From: Aquimarina sp.
GTDB taxonomy: Bacteria; Bacteroidota; Bacteroidia; Flavobacteriales; Flavobacteriaceae
Assembly (NCBI GenBank): GCA_020628975.1
Contig: JAHDEF010000039.1
Location: 1-11,664 of the forward strand
Direction of reading: 5' to 3'
DNA: 11,664 nucleotides
The first letter of the stretch is position 1. Every line of letters begins with the position of its first letter. The notes under the pieces were generated by a model. It did not search any database and was not told the origin of the DNA. It saw nothing but the letters and a program-made list of their open reading frames with translations. Below are positions 1 to 6,421 of the stretch, piece after piece. Both the position numbers and the translations under genes were made by a program.

Positions 1-41
1 TAAAAATTAAAAATAACATCAAATAAATAGATGCCTCCTAG

Positions 42-674
42 ATGGTTGAACCTAATAAAATATCAAAAGTTAAAATTTATGGAGCTGGAGGGCATGCTAA
101 AGTCCTTAAGTGTCTATTGGAAGAAAATAATATTCAAATAACTGGCGTATACGATGACTACTGTCATGGGGCAAATAGTTATTTTGGGTTTATCAATAAA
201 GGTTTGGTTACTAGTGAATTTGAGTCTTTAGCATCCGATAATACCCCTTTTATTATTGGAATAGGTGATAATAGTATTCGTGCTAACCTTGCCGCTAAAA
301 TAGCTTCAAGTTTCACTAAAGCTATTCATAAAACTGCTGTGTTTTCAACCCTATCAACAATAGGGGAAGGTAGCGTGGTTTTTGCAGGTGCCGTAGTACA
401 ATGCATGACAAGGTTAGGAAGGCATGTAATTATCAATACTAAAGCCTCAGTTGATCATGATTGTAAATTGGGAGATTTTGTGCATATTGGCCCTAATGCA
501 ACACTTTGTGGGGGTATTCAAGTAGGCGAAGGTGCTTTAATTGGCGCAGGTGCAGTAGTCCTTCCTAATGTTAAAATAGGCAAATGGAGTGTCATCGGTG
601 CAGGAGCAGTAGTTACTAAAGATGTGCCAGACAATGTTACCGTAATCGGAGTGCCAAGTAAAATAGTAGAATAA
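42..674 (+). CDS. PglD/NeuD-family sugar acetyltransferase (left-handed beta-helix)
   Basis: The protein probably transfers an acetyl group from acetyl-CoA to a nucleotide-linked amino or nonulosonic sugar during surface glycan synthesis, in the cytoplasm. The N-terminus has the Rossmann-like sugar-binding signature YGAGGHAKV (residues 13-21), and GIGDN..R follows at 73-80, as in PglD/NeuD proteins. From about residue 100 to the end there are hexapeptide repeats of the left-handed beta-helix type (for example IGAGAVV at 167-173 and again at 185-191). His139 in SVDHD matches the catalytic base of PglD. The C-terminal GVPSKIVE is also typical. At 210 aa the length is normal for the family. The ATG at 42 follows an in-frame TAG directly, so no longer start is possible. 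Two FemAB-like genes follow in the same direction after a 42-bp gap, which suggests a polysaccharide operon continuing from the left of the window. The exact sugar cannot be told. Confidence 0.88.
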   Translation: MVEPNKISKVKIYGAGGHAKVLKCLLEENNIQITGVYDDYCHGANSYFGFINKGLVTSEFESLASDNTPFIIGIGDNSIRANLAAKIASSFTKAIHKTAVFSTLSTIGEGSVVFAGAVVQCMTRLGRHVIINTKASVDHDCKLGDFVHIGPNATLCGGIQVGEGALIGAGAVVLPNVKIGKWSVIGAGAVVTKDVPDNVTVIGVPSKIVE

Positions 675-716
675 ATGTCTTAAATTAATTTATGATATAA
701 AAATACAGAAAAGAAT

Positions 717-1808
717 TTGGGGGATACATTTACATTAGAAATATTAGATCTAAGCATAATAGATAATCAGTTGCTGTATGCAGCTATTTTGGATAAAACC
801 GAATTGACAAATGCCTATTATACTATAGAACATTTATCAAGTTCATTAGTAGAAAAATCAGGAATATGGTGCTTTCTTTTCAAAAAGAAAGAAGAAGTGC
901 TTATTGTATATCCTTTTATTAAAAGAGAGATAATACAAAATTCTGAAAATACATACTTCGATGTTTCATCAGGTTATGGTTACAACGGGCCACTTTTTAA
1001 TAAAAAGAATGTTTCTACAAATATTTTGACTGAGTTTTGGAAAGAAATCGATATATGGTATAAAGAAAACAATATTATTTCTGAATTTATAAGATTTGAC
1101 TTACAAAATAACCACAATCAATACACAGGAACAGTTGTAGAAACCTTGAAAAATGTAAAAGGAAATTTGTTAGAAACTTTTGAAGAACAATGGATGAACT
1201 TTAAGTCAAAGGTTAGAAATAATTATAGAAAAGCTGCGACTCACGAATTGACTTTTGAAGTTGTTATTGGCGATCAAATAAGCCATAGTCATATAAATGG
1301 TTTTTATGAGATTTATTTAGAAACAATGAAGCGGAGAAACGCAAATGTTTCCTATTATTTTTCTAAAGAATACTTCTTAAAATTAATAAATAAAAACAAA
1401 AAATACTATGCAATAGCTTTTGTTTATTCAGGTAGTGATGTTATTTCTACCGAATTAATCATAATAGATGATAAAAGCTTGTATGCATTTTTAGGAGGTA
1501 CTAATGCCCACTTTTTTAGTATGAGACCAAATGATTTCTTAAGAGTAGAAGTTATAAAATGGGCAATAGGAAACAAATTTGAATATTATATTTTAGGTGG
1601 AGGTCTTAAAGATGAAGATGGGCTATATAAAAGTAAGAAAGCCTATTTTCCAAACGATGAAGATGTGCTTTTTCGTACGGGAAGAAAAATTCTAGATTCA
1701 AAAACCTACAAGCAATTTTGTCTTAACATTGATCCTGATTACACCTGTGATGAAAATGAATTGGTTAACGAGCAATATTTCCCTTTCTATAGAAAACAAC
1801 TACACTAA
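717..1808 (+). CDS. FemAB/GNAT-fold acyl- or aminoacyl-transferase-like protein, copy 1
   Basis: This is a 363-aa cytoplasmic protein with no membrane segment. It resembles the FemAB / BioF2-like GNAT proteins, which join amino acids or acyl groups to peptidoglycan precursors or surface sugars. Landmarks shared with the next gene are GYGYNGP (86-92), a basic stretch with KVRNNYRKA (165-173), the YYFSKEYF segment (213-220), LGGGL (293-297) followed by a Lys-rich loop, and a C-terminal FPFYR (355-359). The start is a TTG at 717. The nearest upstream in-frame stop is the TGA at 693, there is no ATG between them, and the next in-frame Met (204) is far inside the fold. Alignment with the neighbour supports TTG. 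Base composition looks more AT-rich than dusB downstream, as is common in polysaccharide loci. Substrate unknown. The family call is from recognised motifs; the surface-glycan role is inferred from context. Confidence 0.75.
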   Translation: MGDTFTLEILDLSIIDNQLLYAAILDKTELTNAYYTIEHLSSSLVEKSGIWCFLFKKKEEVLIVYPFIKREIIQNSENTYFDVSSGYGYNGPLFNKKNVSTNILTEFWKEIDIWYKENNIISEFIRFDLQNNHNQYTGTVVETLKNVKGNLLETFEEQWMNFKSKVRNNYRKAATHELTFEVVIGDQISHSHINGFYEIYLETMKRRNANVSYYFSKEYFLKLINKNKKYYAIAFVYSGSDVISTELIIIDDKSLYAFLGGTNAHFFSMRPNDFLRVEVIKWAIGNKFEYYILGGGLKDEDGLYKSKKAYFPNDEDVLFRTGRKILDSKTYKQFCLNIDPDYTCDENELVNEQYFPFYRKQLH

Positions 1809-1823
1809 AAACTTATCAAAATA

Positions 1824-2858
1824 ATGGTCATCAAAAGACTTCAAATACTAAAGTCTAAAGTAGCGTGGAACGATTTTTTAAAAAACGTAAACAGCTATGA
1901 TGTATACCATACTTATGATTACCATCAGCTGGCCAAAAATGAAGGAGAAACTCCAATCATGTTAGTTTATAGTAAAGAAAGCTGCCTAGTGGGTATTCCT
2001 TTTTTGAAAAGAAACATTTTTGATACGCAATACAATGACCTAACTTCAGTATATGGTTACGCTGGGCCTATTTTCAAAGATGATAATAACGAATTTGAAA
2101 TTGAAGATTTCAAACAGGCACTAAATGAATTTTTTATTACTTGTAATGTAGTATCGATTTTTTCAAGGTTAAATCCTTTTATTTCAGGGCAAGAAAATAT
2201 ACTTAAGGGTTTAGGAGAAATCGTAAGGCTAAGTAAAGTCGTCAATATTGATCTCACAAAGCCTAAAGAAGAGCAGCGTACCATTTTTTCTAAAACGACC
2301 AAACGCTATATCAATAAGACAAGAAAGCTTTGTGACATTAAAGTAGGAGGAACGCTCGAAGACATCGAAATGTTTAAAAATTTATATTACGAGAATATGG
2401 ATCGCGTAGAAGCAAAAGATTCGTATTACTTTGATATAGAATACTTCAAGAAAATAACATCAAGTGATGATTTTCAAAATGATGTTTTGTTTGCGATATT
2501 AAAAGAAACAGGTGAGATTATATCGGCAGCAATGATGATTAAAACGAATACTATTATTCAGTATCATATATCCGGAACTCGCAATGAATATTTACACCTA
2601 ACACCAATTAGAATACTAATTGACGAAATGCGAATTTTAGGAACTAATCAAGGCTATAAATTTTTTAATCTTGGTGGAGGGTTAGGAAGTACTTCAGATT
2701 CATTATTTAAGTTTAAAGCATCATTTTCAAAAGATTTTAGAGATTTCAAAATCTGGAAATATGTAGTTAATCAAGAGGTCTATCGAAGTTTATCGGAAAA
2801 GTTTTCAGATAAAAATTCAAACCAAGGTTTTTTTCCTATATACAGAAACAATTTATAA
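1824..2858 (+). CDS. FemAB/GNAT-fold acyl- or aminoacyl-transferase-like protein, copy 2
   Basis: This 344-aa protein is a divergent tandem paralog of the preceding one. It keeps YGYAGP (77-82), a basic segment TTKRYINKTRK (158-168), YYFDIEYF (201-208), LGGGLG (283-288) with a following Lys/Phe-rich loop, and the C-terminal FPIYR (337-341). No signal peptide or membrane span is visible, so it should act in the cytoplasm on an activated donor such as an aminoacyl-tRNA or acyl-CoA. The ATG lies 15 bp after the stop of copy 1, so the two are almost certainly co-transcribed. FemAB proteins often work in pairs, or successively on one substrate, which would fit two adjacent non-identical copies. 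That pairing is an inference here. The alternative reading is two independent acyltransferases for different positions on one glycan. Confidence 0.77.
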   Translation: MVIKRLQILKSKVAWNDFLKNVNSYDVYHTYDYHQLAKNEGETPIMLVYSKESCLVGIPFLKRNIFDTQYNDLTSVYGYAGPIFKDDNNEFEIEDFKQALNEFFITCNVVSIFSRLNPFISGQENILKGLGEIVRLSKVVNIDLTKPKEEQRTIFSKTTKRYINKTRKLCDIKVGGTLEDIEMFKNLYYENMDRVEAKDSYYFDIEYFKKITSSDDFQNDVLFAILKETGEIISAAMMIKTNTIIQYHISGTRNEYLHLTPIRILIDEMRILGTNQGYKFFNLGGGLGSTSDSLFKFKASFSKDFRDFKIWKYVVNQEVYRSLSEKFSDKNSNQGFFPIYRNNL

Positions 2859-2880
2859 ATCAAGTTTATTGTACTTATAT

Positions 2881-2888
2881 TACCTTTG
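2881..2888 (+). promoter_or_regulatory. Bacteroidetes -7 promoter element for the dus gene
   Basis: TACCTTTG is a perfect match to TAnnTTTG and is followed by CA, as in many flavobacterial promoters. It starts 22 bp after the end of the second FemAB-like gene. No clear TTTG is seen at the -33 position. Initiation near 2894 would give a leader of about 105 nt and make the dihydrouridine synthase gene independent of the polysaccharide genes. Confidence 0.6.
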
Positions 2889-3002
2889 CACTCCATAGAT
2901 ATGAGGTGTTAGAATTAAAATCGCTACGTTTTTAGATTTCAAAGTTTAAGCAATAGATTTTACTCATTTCTAATATTTAATATCTTAATACTACCAAAAG
3001 AG

Positions 3003-3995
3003 ATGGCAAAAATTGGAGATATAGATGTAGGTGACTTTCCATTATTGTTAGCCCCAATGGAAGATGTAAGTGATCCGCCTTTTCGTGCATTGTGCAAAGA
3101 ACAAGGTGCCGATGTGGTGTATACCGAATTTATTTCTTCAGAAGGTTTAATAAGAAATGCGGCTAAAAGCACCATGAAGCTCGACATCTATGAAAAAGAG
3201 CGCCCTGTAGGTATCCAAATTTTTGGAGCCAATTTAGAATCGATGTTGCGTTCTGTAGAAATTGTAGAAGCGTCTAAACCAGATATTATCGATATTAACT
3301 TCGGTTGTCCCGTTAAAAAAGTAGTAAGTAAAGGTGCCGGAGCAGGAATTTTGAAAGACATTGACCTTATGGTTAAGCTAACGGATGCTATGGTTAAGCA
3401 TACAAAGCTACCTGTAACCGTAAAAACTCGTTTAGGCTGGGATCATGATTCAATTCGAATTGTAGAAGTAGCCGAACGTTTGCAAGATGTAGGTTGTGCT
3501 GCCATTTCTATTCATGGTAGAACAAGAGCTCAATTATATAAAGGAAATGCCGATTGGAAACCCATAGCTGAAGTGAAAAACAATCCTCGTATGCATATTC
3601 CTGTATTCGGAAATGGAGATGTCGATACACCAGAGCGTGCTGTAGAAATGCGTGATGAATATGGATTAGATGGCGCTATGATTGGACGCGCCAGTATCGG
3701 TTATCCTTGGTTTTTTAAAGAAGTAAAACATTATTTTAGAACAGGTGAACATCTAGCACCTCCTACTATCGCTGAGCGTGTAGAAGTAGCTCGTCGCCAT
3801 TTACAAATGTCTATTGATTGGAAAGGAGAAAAACTAGGCGTTTTCGAAACCCGACGTCATTATACTAATTACTTTAGGGCCATTCGAGATATTAAGTCAT
3901 ACCGACAAAAGCTAGTTACTACCGACGATTCGGAAGGGGTTTTTAAAGTGTTAGATGAAATTGAAAAAGTTTTTTCAGGCTATCAATTTGTTTAG
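3003..3995 (+). CDS. dusB: tRNA-dihydrouridine synthase
   Basis: This FMN enzyme reduces specific uridines in the D-loop of tRNA to dihydrouridine with NAD(P)H, in the cytoplasm. The TIM-barrel domain begins with LLLAPMEDVSDPPFR (14-28). DINFGCPVKKV (97-107) carries the catalytic Cys102. Lys141 in TVKTRLGWD and His171 in HGRT are the expected FMN/RNA-contact residues, and FGNGDV (202-207) and GAMIGRA (224-230) form the phosphate-binding end. A helical C-terminal domain follows. At 330 aa it is the usual DusB length. Bacteroidetes usually carry a single DusB-like enzyme; I use the symbol on that basis, without having tested it against DusA/DusC. The ATG is preceded by an A-rich stretch (CCAAAAGAG). 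The gene ends 18 bp from the convergent DUF3592 gene. Confidence 0.95.
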   Translation: MAKIGDIDVGDFPLLLAPMEDVSDPPFRALCKEQGADVVYTEFISSEGLIRNAAKSTMKLDIYEKERPVGIQIFGANLESMLRSVEIVEASKPDIIDINFGCPVKKVVSKGAGAGILKDIDLMVKLTDAMVKHTKLPVTVKTRLGWDHDSIRIVEVAERLQDVGCAAISIHGRTRAQLYKGNADWKPIAEVKNNPRMHIPVFGNGDVDTPERAVEMRDEYGLDGAMIGRASIGYPWFFKEVKHYFRTGEHLAPPTIAERVEVARRHLQMSIDWKGEKLGVFETRRHYTNYFRAIRDIKSYRQKLVTTDDSEGVFKVLDEIEKVFSGYQFV

Positions 3996-4013
3996 CTTGT
4001 TTAAGAATTACGG

Positions 4014-4424
4014 CTAGCTAAAGCGATAGTATATATACCCTCCTACAATTATAAGCATAGGAGAAGCAATACACAATAATATAACTACCCAGCGATACAA
4101 TCCCCAAAATGAAATAACTTTTCTATCCGTATTGGTTTTTGAATAAATGATTTGTACCATATCACCTATAGCATAAGGTGCAGGTTTAGCGCTGTAACTA
4201 CTTTCAAAGGTGATAACTTTGTCAAGCTTATTCGTGTATTCGAAAACTGGTTTGTAGGTGTACCCATCGTCACTTCTAACTTCAATAAGGTTGATTACTT
4301 TGGCTTTTGTTTTTACGCCTTTAGCTATAAGTTGCTGTGTTTTGGTGTAATTTTTATAAGCATAAAATACAAGTGTTATAGCTATAAAAAACAATCCAAC
4401 ATACAAATAATCAAATCCTTTCAT
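4014..4424 (-). CDS. DUF3592 small membrane protein
   Basis: This 136-aa protein has two predicted membrane helices (about 7-23 and 111-132) around a beta-rich soluble loop. The loop has the DUF3592 pattern: a KAKVINL strand near 40-46, YKPVFEYT (58-65), then YAIGDMVQIIYSKTN (84-98), matching the family's Y.vGd.v.v.Y.p segment. The function of DUF3592 is not established; the loop is expected to lie on one face of the inner membrane. The gene starts 9 bp after the stop of the CvpA-like gene, so the two should be one transcript, and a link with CvpA function is suggested by position only. It converges on dusB with 18 bp between the stops. Confidence 0.8.
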   Translation of the reverse strand: MKGFDYLYVGLFFIAITLVFYAYKNYTKTQQLIAKGVKTKAKVINLIEVRSDDGYTYKPVFEYTNKLDKVITFESSYSAKPAPYAIGDMVQIIYSKTNTDRKVISFWGLYRWVVILLCIASPMLIIVGGYIYYRFS

Positions 4425-4433
4425 AATTGATAA

Positions 4434-5024
4434 TTAAATGGACTGAGGTTCTTCAATGGTGGGGTCTGTCGTTTTAGGGAATCTTGGTGTTATAGGTTCA
4501 TTCTCTTCAGTTGGCGAATCTTTCTTTGGTTTCATCTCATCAAACTTTGCCATTAATTTAGGAAGAATAGCTGGAGCTACCGCTTCAACCTTATCAAAAA
4601 GAATAGAGCTTTGTATGGTCTCATCTTTAATAATTTGCAGCCCATTGTTTATAGGTTTAATAAACATCCAAATAGCACTTACAATAAAAGCTAATTTTAC
4701 GGCGCCAAAAATTCCACCAGCTAATTTATTTAAAAAGCCCAAAGCAGCTGTGTCGGCTATTTTCGTTAGTATTTTTCCTAATAAAGATATTCCTATAATT
4801 ATAATAATGAATGTTGTAGCAAAAGCCAATAGCTGAACATATTTAGGGTCAATATTTACATTGTTTGTAATAATCGTTGCAGCGTAATTTGAAAAATGAG
4901 TAGCGCCATAAATAGCAGCAACTATAGCTATAAGTGAAGCAAGTTCTTTAAAAAGGCCATTAGAGAAACCTTTCCAAAGTCCGATTAATAAAATAATACC
5001 TAGTACAATATCTAAATAGTTCAT
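4434..5024 (-). CDS. CvpA-family inner-membrane protein
   Basis: This is a 196-aa protein with four predicted transmembrane segments (roughly 3-20, 27-46, 64-88 and 100-125). The CvpA N-terminal signature is clear: NYLDIVLGIILLIGLWKGF (2-20), with the characteristic G.WKGF..G turn leading to FKELASLIA. The segment LGFLNKLAGGIFGAVK (95-110) is also typical. The last 30 or so residues form a charged, Pro/Glu-rich soluble tail (KPKKDSPTEENEP and on) that most shorter CvpA proteins lack. In E. coli, CvpA is needed for colicin V production and for envelope stress survival; its molecular role is unsettled. It is first in a two-gene unit with the DUF3592 gene and is transcribed away from the small unknown gene at 5154. 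Confidence 0.88.
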   Translation of the reverse strand: MNYLDIVLGIILLIGLWKGFSNGLFKELASLIAIVAAIYGATHFSNYAATIITNNVNIDPKYVQLLAFATTFIIIIIGISLLGKILTKIADTAALGFLNKLAGGIFGAVKLAFIVSAIWMFIKPINNGLQIIKDETIQSSILFDKVEAVAPAILPKLMAKFDEMKPKKDSPTEENEPITPRFPKTTDPTIEEPQSI

Positions 5025-5048
5025 AAGCCAGTGATGTTAATAGGATGT

Positions 5049-5056
5049 TAAAGATA
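5049..5056 (-). promoter_or_regulatory. Possible -7 element for the cvpA-like unit
   Basis: Read on the minus strand this is TATCTTTA, one mismatch from TAnnTTTG, 24 bp upstream of the start codon. No matching -33 TTTG was found, so the call is weak. Confidence 0.3.
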
Positions 5057-5070
5057 TGAAATTGTTCAGA

Positions 5071-5102
5071 GTTGTTAGTTGTTCATACTTAGTCTATTTT
5101 TG
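5071..5102 (+). promoter_or_regulatory. Promoter of the small gene at 5154
   Basis: The -7 element TATTTTTG (5095-5102) matches TAnnTTTG exactly. A GTTG at 5071-5074, close to the TTTG -33 consensus, lies 20 bp upstream, a spacing normal for Bacteroidetes sigma-70. The expected leader is about 45 nt. It sits in the divergent gap shared with the cvpA-like gene. Confidence 0.5.
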
Positions 5103-5153
5103 TAATCATTAACTTAATGTTGATTATATAAATCGGCAGTTGATACTTAATAA

Positions 5154-5510
5154 ATGAGTAGAGATCACGAATTAAAAGAAAGATGGGATTTGGTAGTAAA
5201 TAAATTATCAAATCAATTTGCAGATGGAGATCGATTAGATTTAGATGCTATTATTTATTTAATAGGAGTTCAAGAATTAGGACAACCTCATAAAACTTTT
5301 AAAAAAGACGAAAAGATCAATCTTATGCACATCGCAATTTGCCGTGTATTAGAACCTTTTGGGTATTACGAATTTGATTTTATTGACGATGATGGTTGGC
5401 CTCATTATCAAATAAAAGAACAATTGCCTGCTTTAAAAGCCGGAGAGCAATCCGTGCTTATGAAACAGGCAATTGTAGAATATTTTTTCGAAAGTGGTTA
5501 CATCAACTAG
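5154..5510 (+). CDS. Conserved-looking small protein of unknown function
   Basis: This 118-aa soluble protein has no signal peptide or membrane span. I do not recognise a named domain. The text looks like a real, constrained protein: a helical, charged N-terminus (DHELKERWDLVVNKL, 4-18), a strongly patterned FADGDRLDLDAIIYLIGVQE segment (22-41), and an acidic-aromatic stretch FDFIDDDGWPHYQ (54-... to about 106 region in the second half) followed by a helical C-terminus ending in YFFESGYIN. I have a memory of similar short proteins in other flavobacteria beside cvpA, but cannot verify it. The gene has its own promoter, is divergent from the cvpA-like gene, and is followed by a palindromic repeat rather than another gene. 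Coding assignment is confident; function is open. Confidence 0.75.
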   Translation: MSRDHELKERWDLVVNKLSNQFADGDRLDLDAIIYLIGVQELGQPHKTFKKDEKINLMHIAICRVLEPFGYYEFDFIDDDGWPHYQIKEQLPALKAGEQSVLMKQAIVEYFFESGYIN

Positions 5511-5614
5511 TTGATATATAATCTCTGTGTGTTTGAATTTGAACCCTGCGCGTTTAGGTTAAAGCAAATATTTTAAGAATTAATTATCCTTTATACGTCT
5601 TGGCTGCAGTTTGT

Positions 5615-5687
5615 GCTGAGCTAGGTCGAAGTACTCGGTTTTTGAGTACTAAACGAACCCTGAGCGTAGTCGAAGGGTAGAAGGGTA
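5615..5687. repeat. Palindromic intergenic repeat with two CTGAGC-nnn-GTCGAAG copies
   Basis: Two direct copies of CTGAGC, three bases, GTCGAAG lie at 5616-5631 and 5660-5675. Between them AGTACTC (5630-5636) and GAGTACT (5644-5650) form a perfect 7-bp stem around a 7-nt loop. The second copy is bounded by ACCCT (5657-5661) and AGGGT (5674-5678). An 8-bp tandem duplication, GAAGGGTA, follows at 5672-5687. CTGAGC..GTCGAAG repeats of this kind recur, from memory, in many Bacteroidetes intergenic regions. It fills the gap between two convergent genes. Confidence 0.75.
5630..5650. terminator. Hairpin between convergent genes, possible bidirectional terminator
   Basis: A perfect 7-bp stem with a T-rich loop lies between the ends of the 5154 gene and the DUF2911 gene. 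Neither strand has a U-run directly after the stem, so it is not a canonical intrinsic terminator. Position between convergent stops is the main support. Confidence 0.3.
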
Positions 5688-5693
5688 GCACTG

Positions 5694-6275
5694 CTATTCT
5701 AAAATTTCAATAGGGAATTCTACGATAGTATCATCCCACCCCATTTTTAAATGCACTATACCAGTAGTTTTTTCATAAAGGCTTATTGAAAAAGCTTCAA
5801 TGGCTTCTTTAGCTTTGTGGGGGGTGCCTTCGACCTTGGCGATATCCTTTTTATCATCGTAAACATACACGCCCCAATTATCTTTTACAGCGTTGATAAT
5901 CAAAGTCCATTTTTCAGCAGTAGGTAAAGTTGCAAAGGAGTAGTTACCAGCTTTAACTATAGTGCCACCGATAGTCACATTTTTGTAAAATTTAATTTCA
6001 GCCGCTTCATTCGCACCTGTACGCCATAACTCATTGTAAGGAACTAATTCTCCAAAAATCTTTCTTTCTTTTTTCTGCGGTCTTGAATAATATATTTTTA
6101 TTGCGGGTTCTAAAGCCTTAGTTTTTTCAGGGGTTTTCTCAAAAAAGCGAAAGGCAGCTTTTGTAGGGTAATACACCACATCTAAAGGCGATTTGTCTAA
6201 TTTTCCGAATTCTTGAGCATGAGCGCTGAAAAAAAGCCCTAAGCAAATGCTGGTACAAATTATTAATTGTTTCAT
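5694..6275 (-). CDS. Secreted DUF2911 protein
   Basis: This 193-aa protein has a clear signal peptide: Lys3, a hydrophobic core (4-17) and a signal peptidase I site at AHA/QE (20/21), so the mature protein should be periplasmic. There is no lipobox Cys at the cleavage site. The mature part carries the DUF2911 signature: SPLDVVYYP (29-37), IYYSRPQKK (61-69), then FGELVPYNELWRTGANEA (74-91), the IGG..V.AGNYS turn (102-113), and WTLIIN (123-128). The function of DUF2911 is unknown; these proteins are common in Bacteroidetes. The gene is divergent from pheS and its 3' end borders the palindromic repeat. Family assignment is firm, function is not. Confidence 0.93.
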   Translation of the reverse strand: MKQLIICTSICLGLFFSAHAQEFGKLDKSPLDVVYYPTKAAFRFFEKTPEKTKALEPAIKIYYSRPQKKERKIFGELVPYNELWRTGANEAAEIKFYKNVTIGGTIVKAGNYSFATLPTAEKWTLIINAVKDNWGVYVYDDKKDIAKVEGTPHKAKEAIEAFSISLYEKTTGIVHLKMGWDDTIVEFPIEILE

Positions 6276-6391
6276 AGAAATTTTTATATAAAAATAAGCG
6301 GTTGTAGCCTAAGTATTTATGGGTTGTGTATATATTTAACATGAAATTATCTATTAAGAAAAGAAGCAGGGTAATAGTGAATTGATTTTGC

Positions 6392-6399
6392 TAAATTTG
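6392..6399 (+). promoter_or_regulatory. -7 promoter element of pheS
   Basis: TAAATTTG is an exact TAnnTTTG match, followed by CCGC, 22 bp upstream of the pheS start. It implies a leader of only about 15-18 nt, too short for a tRNA-sensing leader or attenuator. A -33 TTTG is not apparent. Confidence 0.55.
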
Positions 6400-6421
6400 C
6401 CGCTTCAAACGCAAGCGTACG

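Noticed and set aside
2057..2302. Minus-strand open frame of 81 codons inside the second FemAB-like gene
   Set aside because: It lies wholly within a gene with clear family motifs and has no recognisable domain or promoter.
2960..3187. Minus-strand open frame over the start of dusB
   Set aside because: It overlaps conserved FMN-barrel coding sequence and reads like antisense translation.
4152..4836. Plus-strand open frames (4152-4430 and 4456-4836) opposite the DUF3592 and cvpA-like genes
   Set aside because: The minus-strand products have coherent membrane topology and family signatures; the plus-strand ones do not.
6139..6342. Minus-strand open frame overlapping the DUF2911 signal-peptide region
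   Set aside because: It is out of frame with a well-supported signal peptide and domain.
6400..6421. Leader-peptide attenuator for pheS
   Set aside because: The predicted leader is under 20 nt and contains no Phe-codon ORF.
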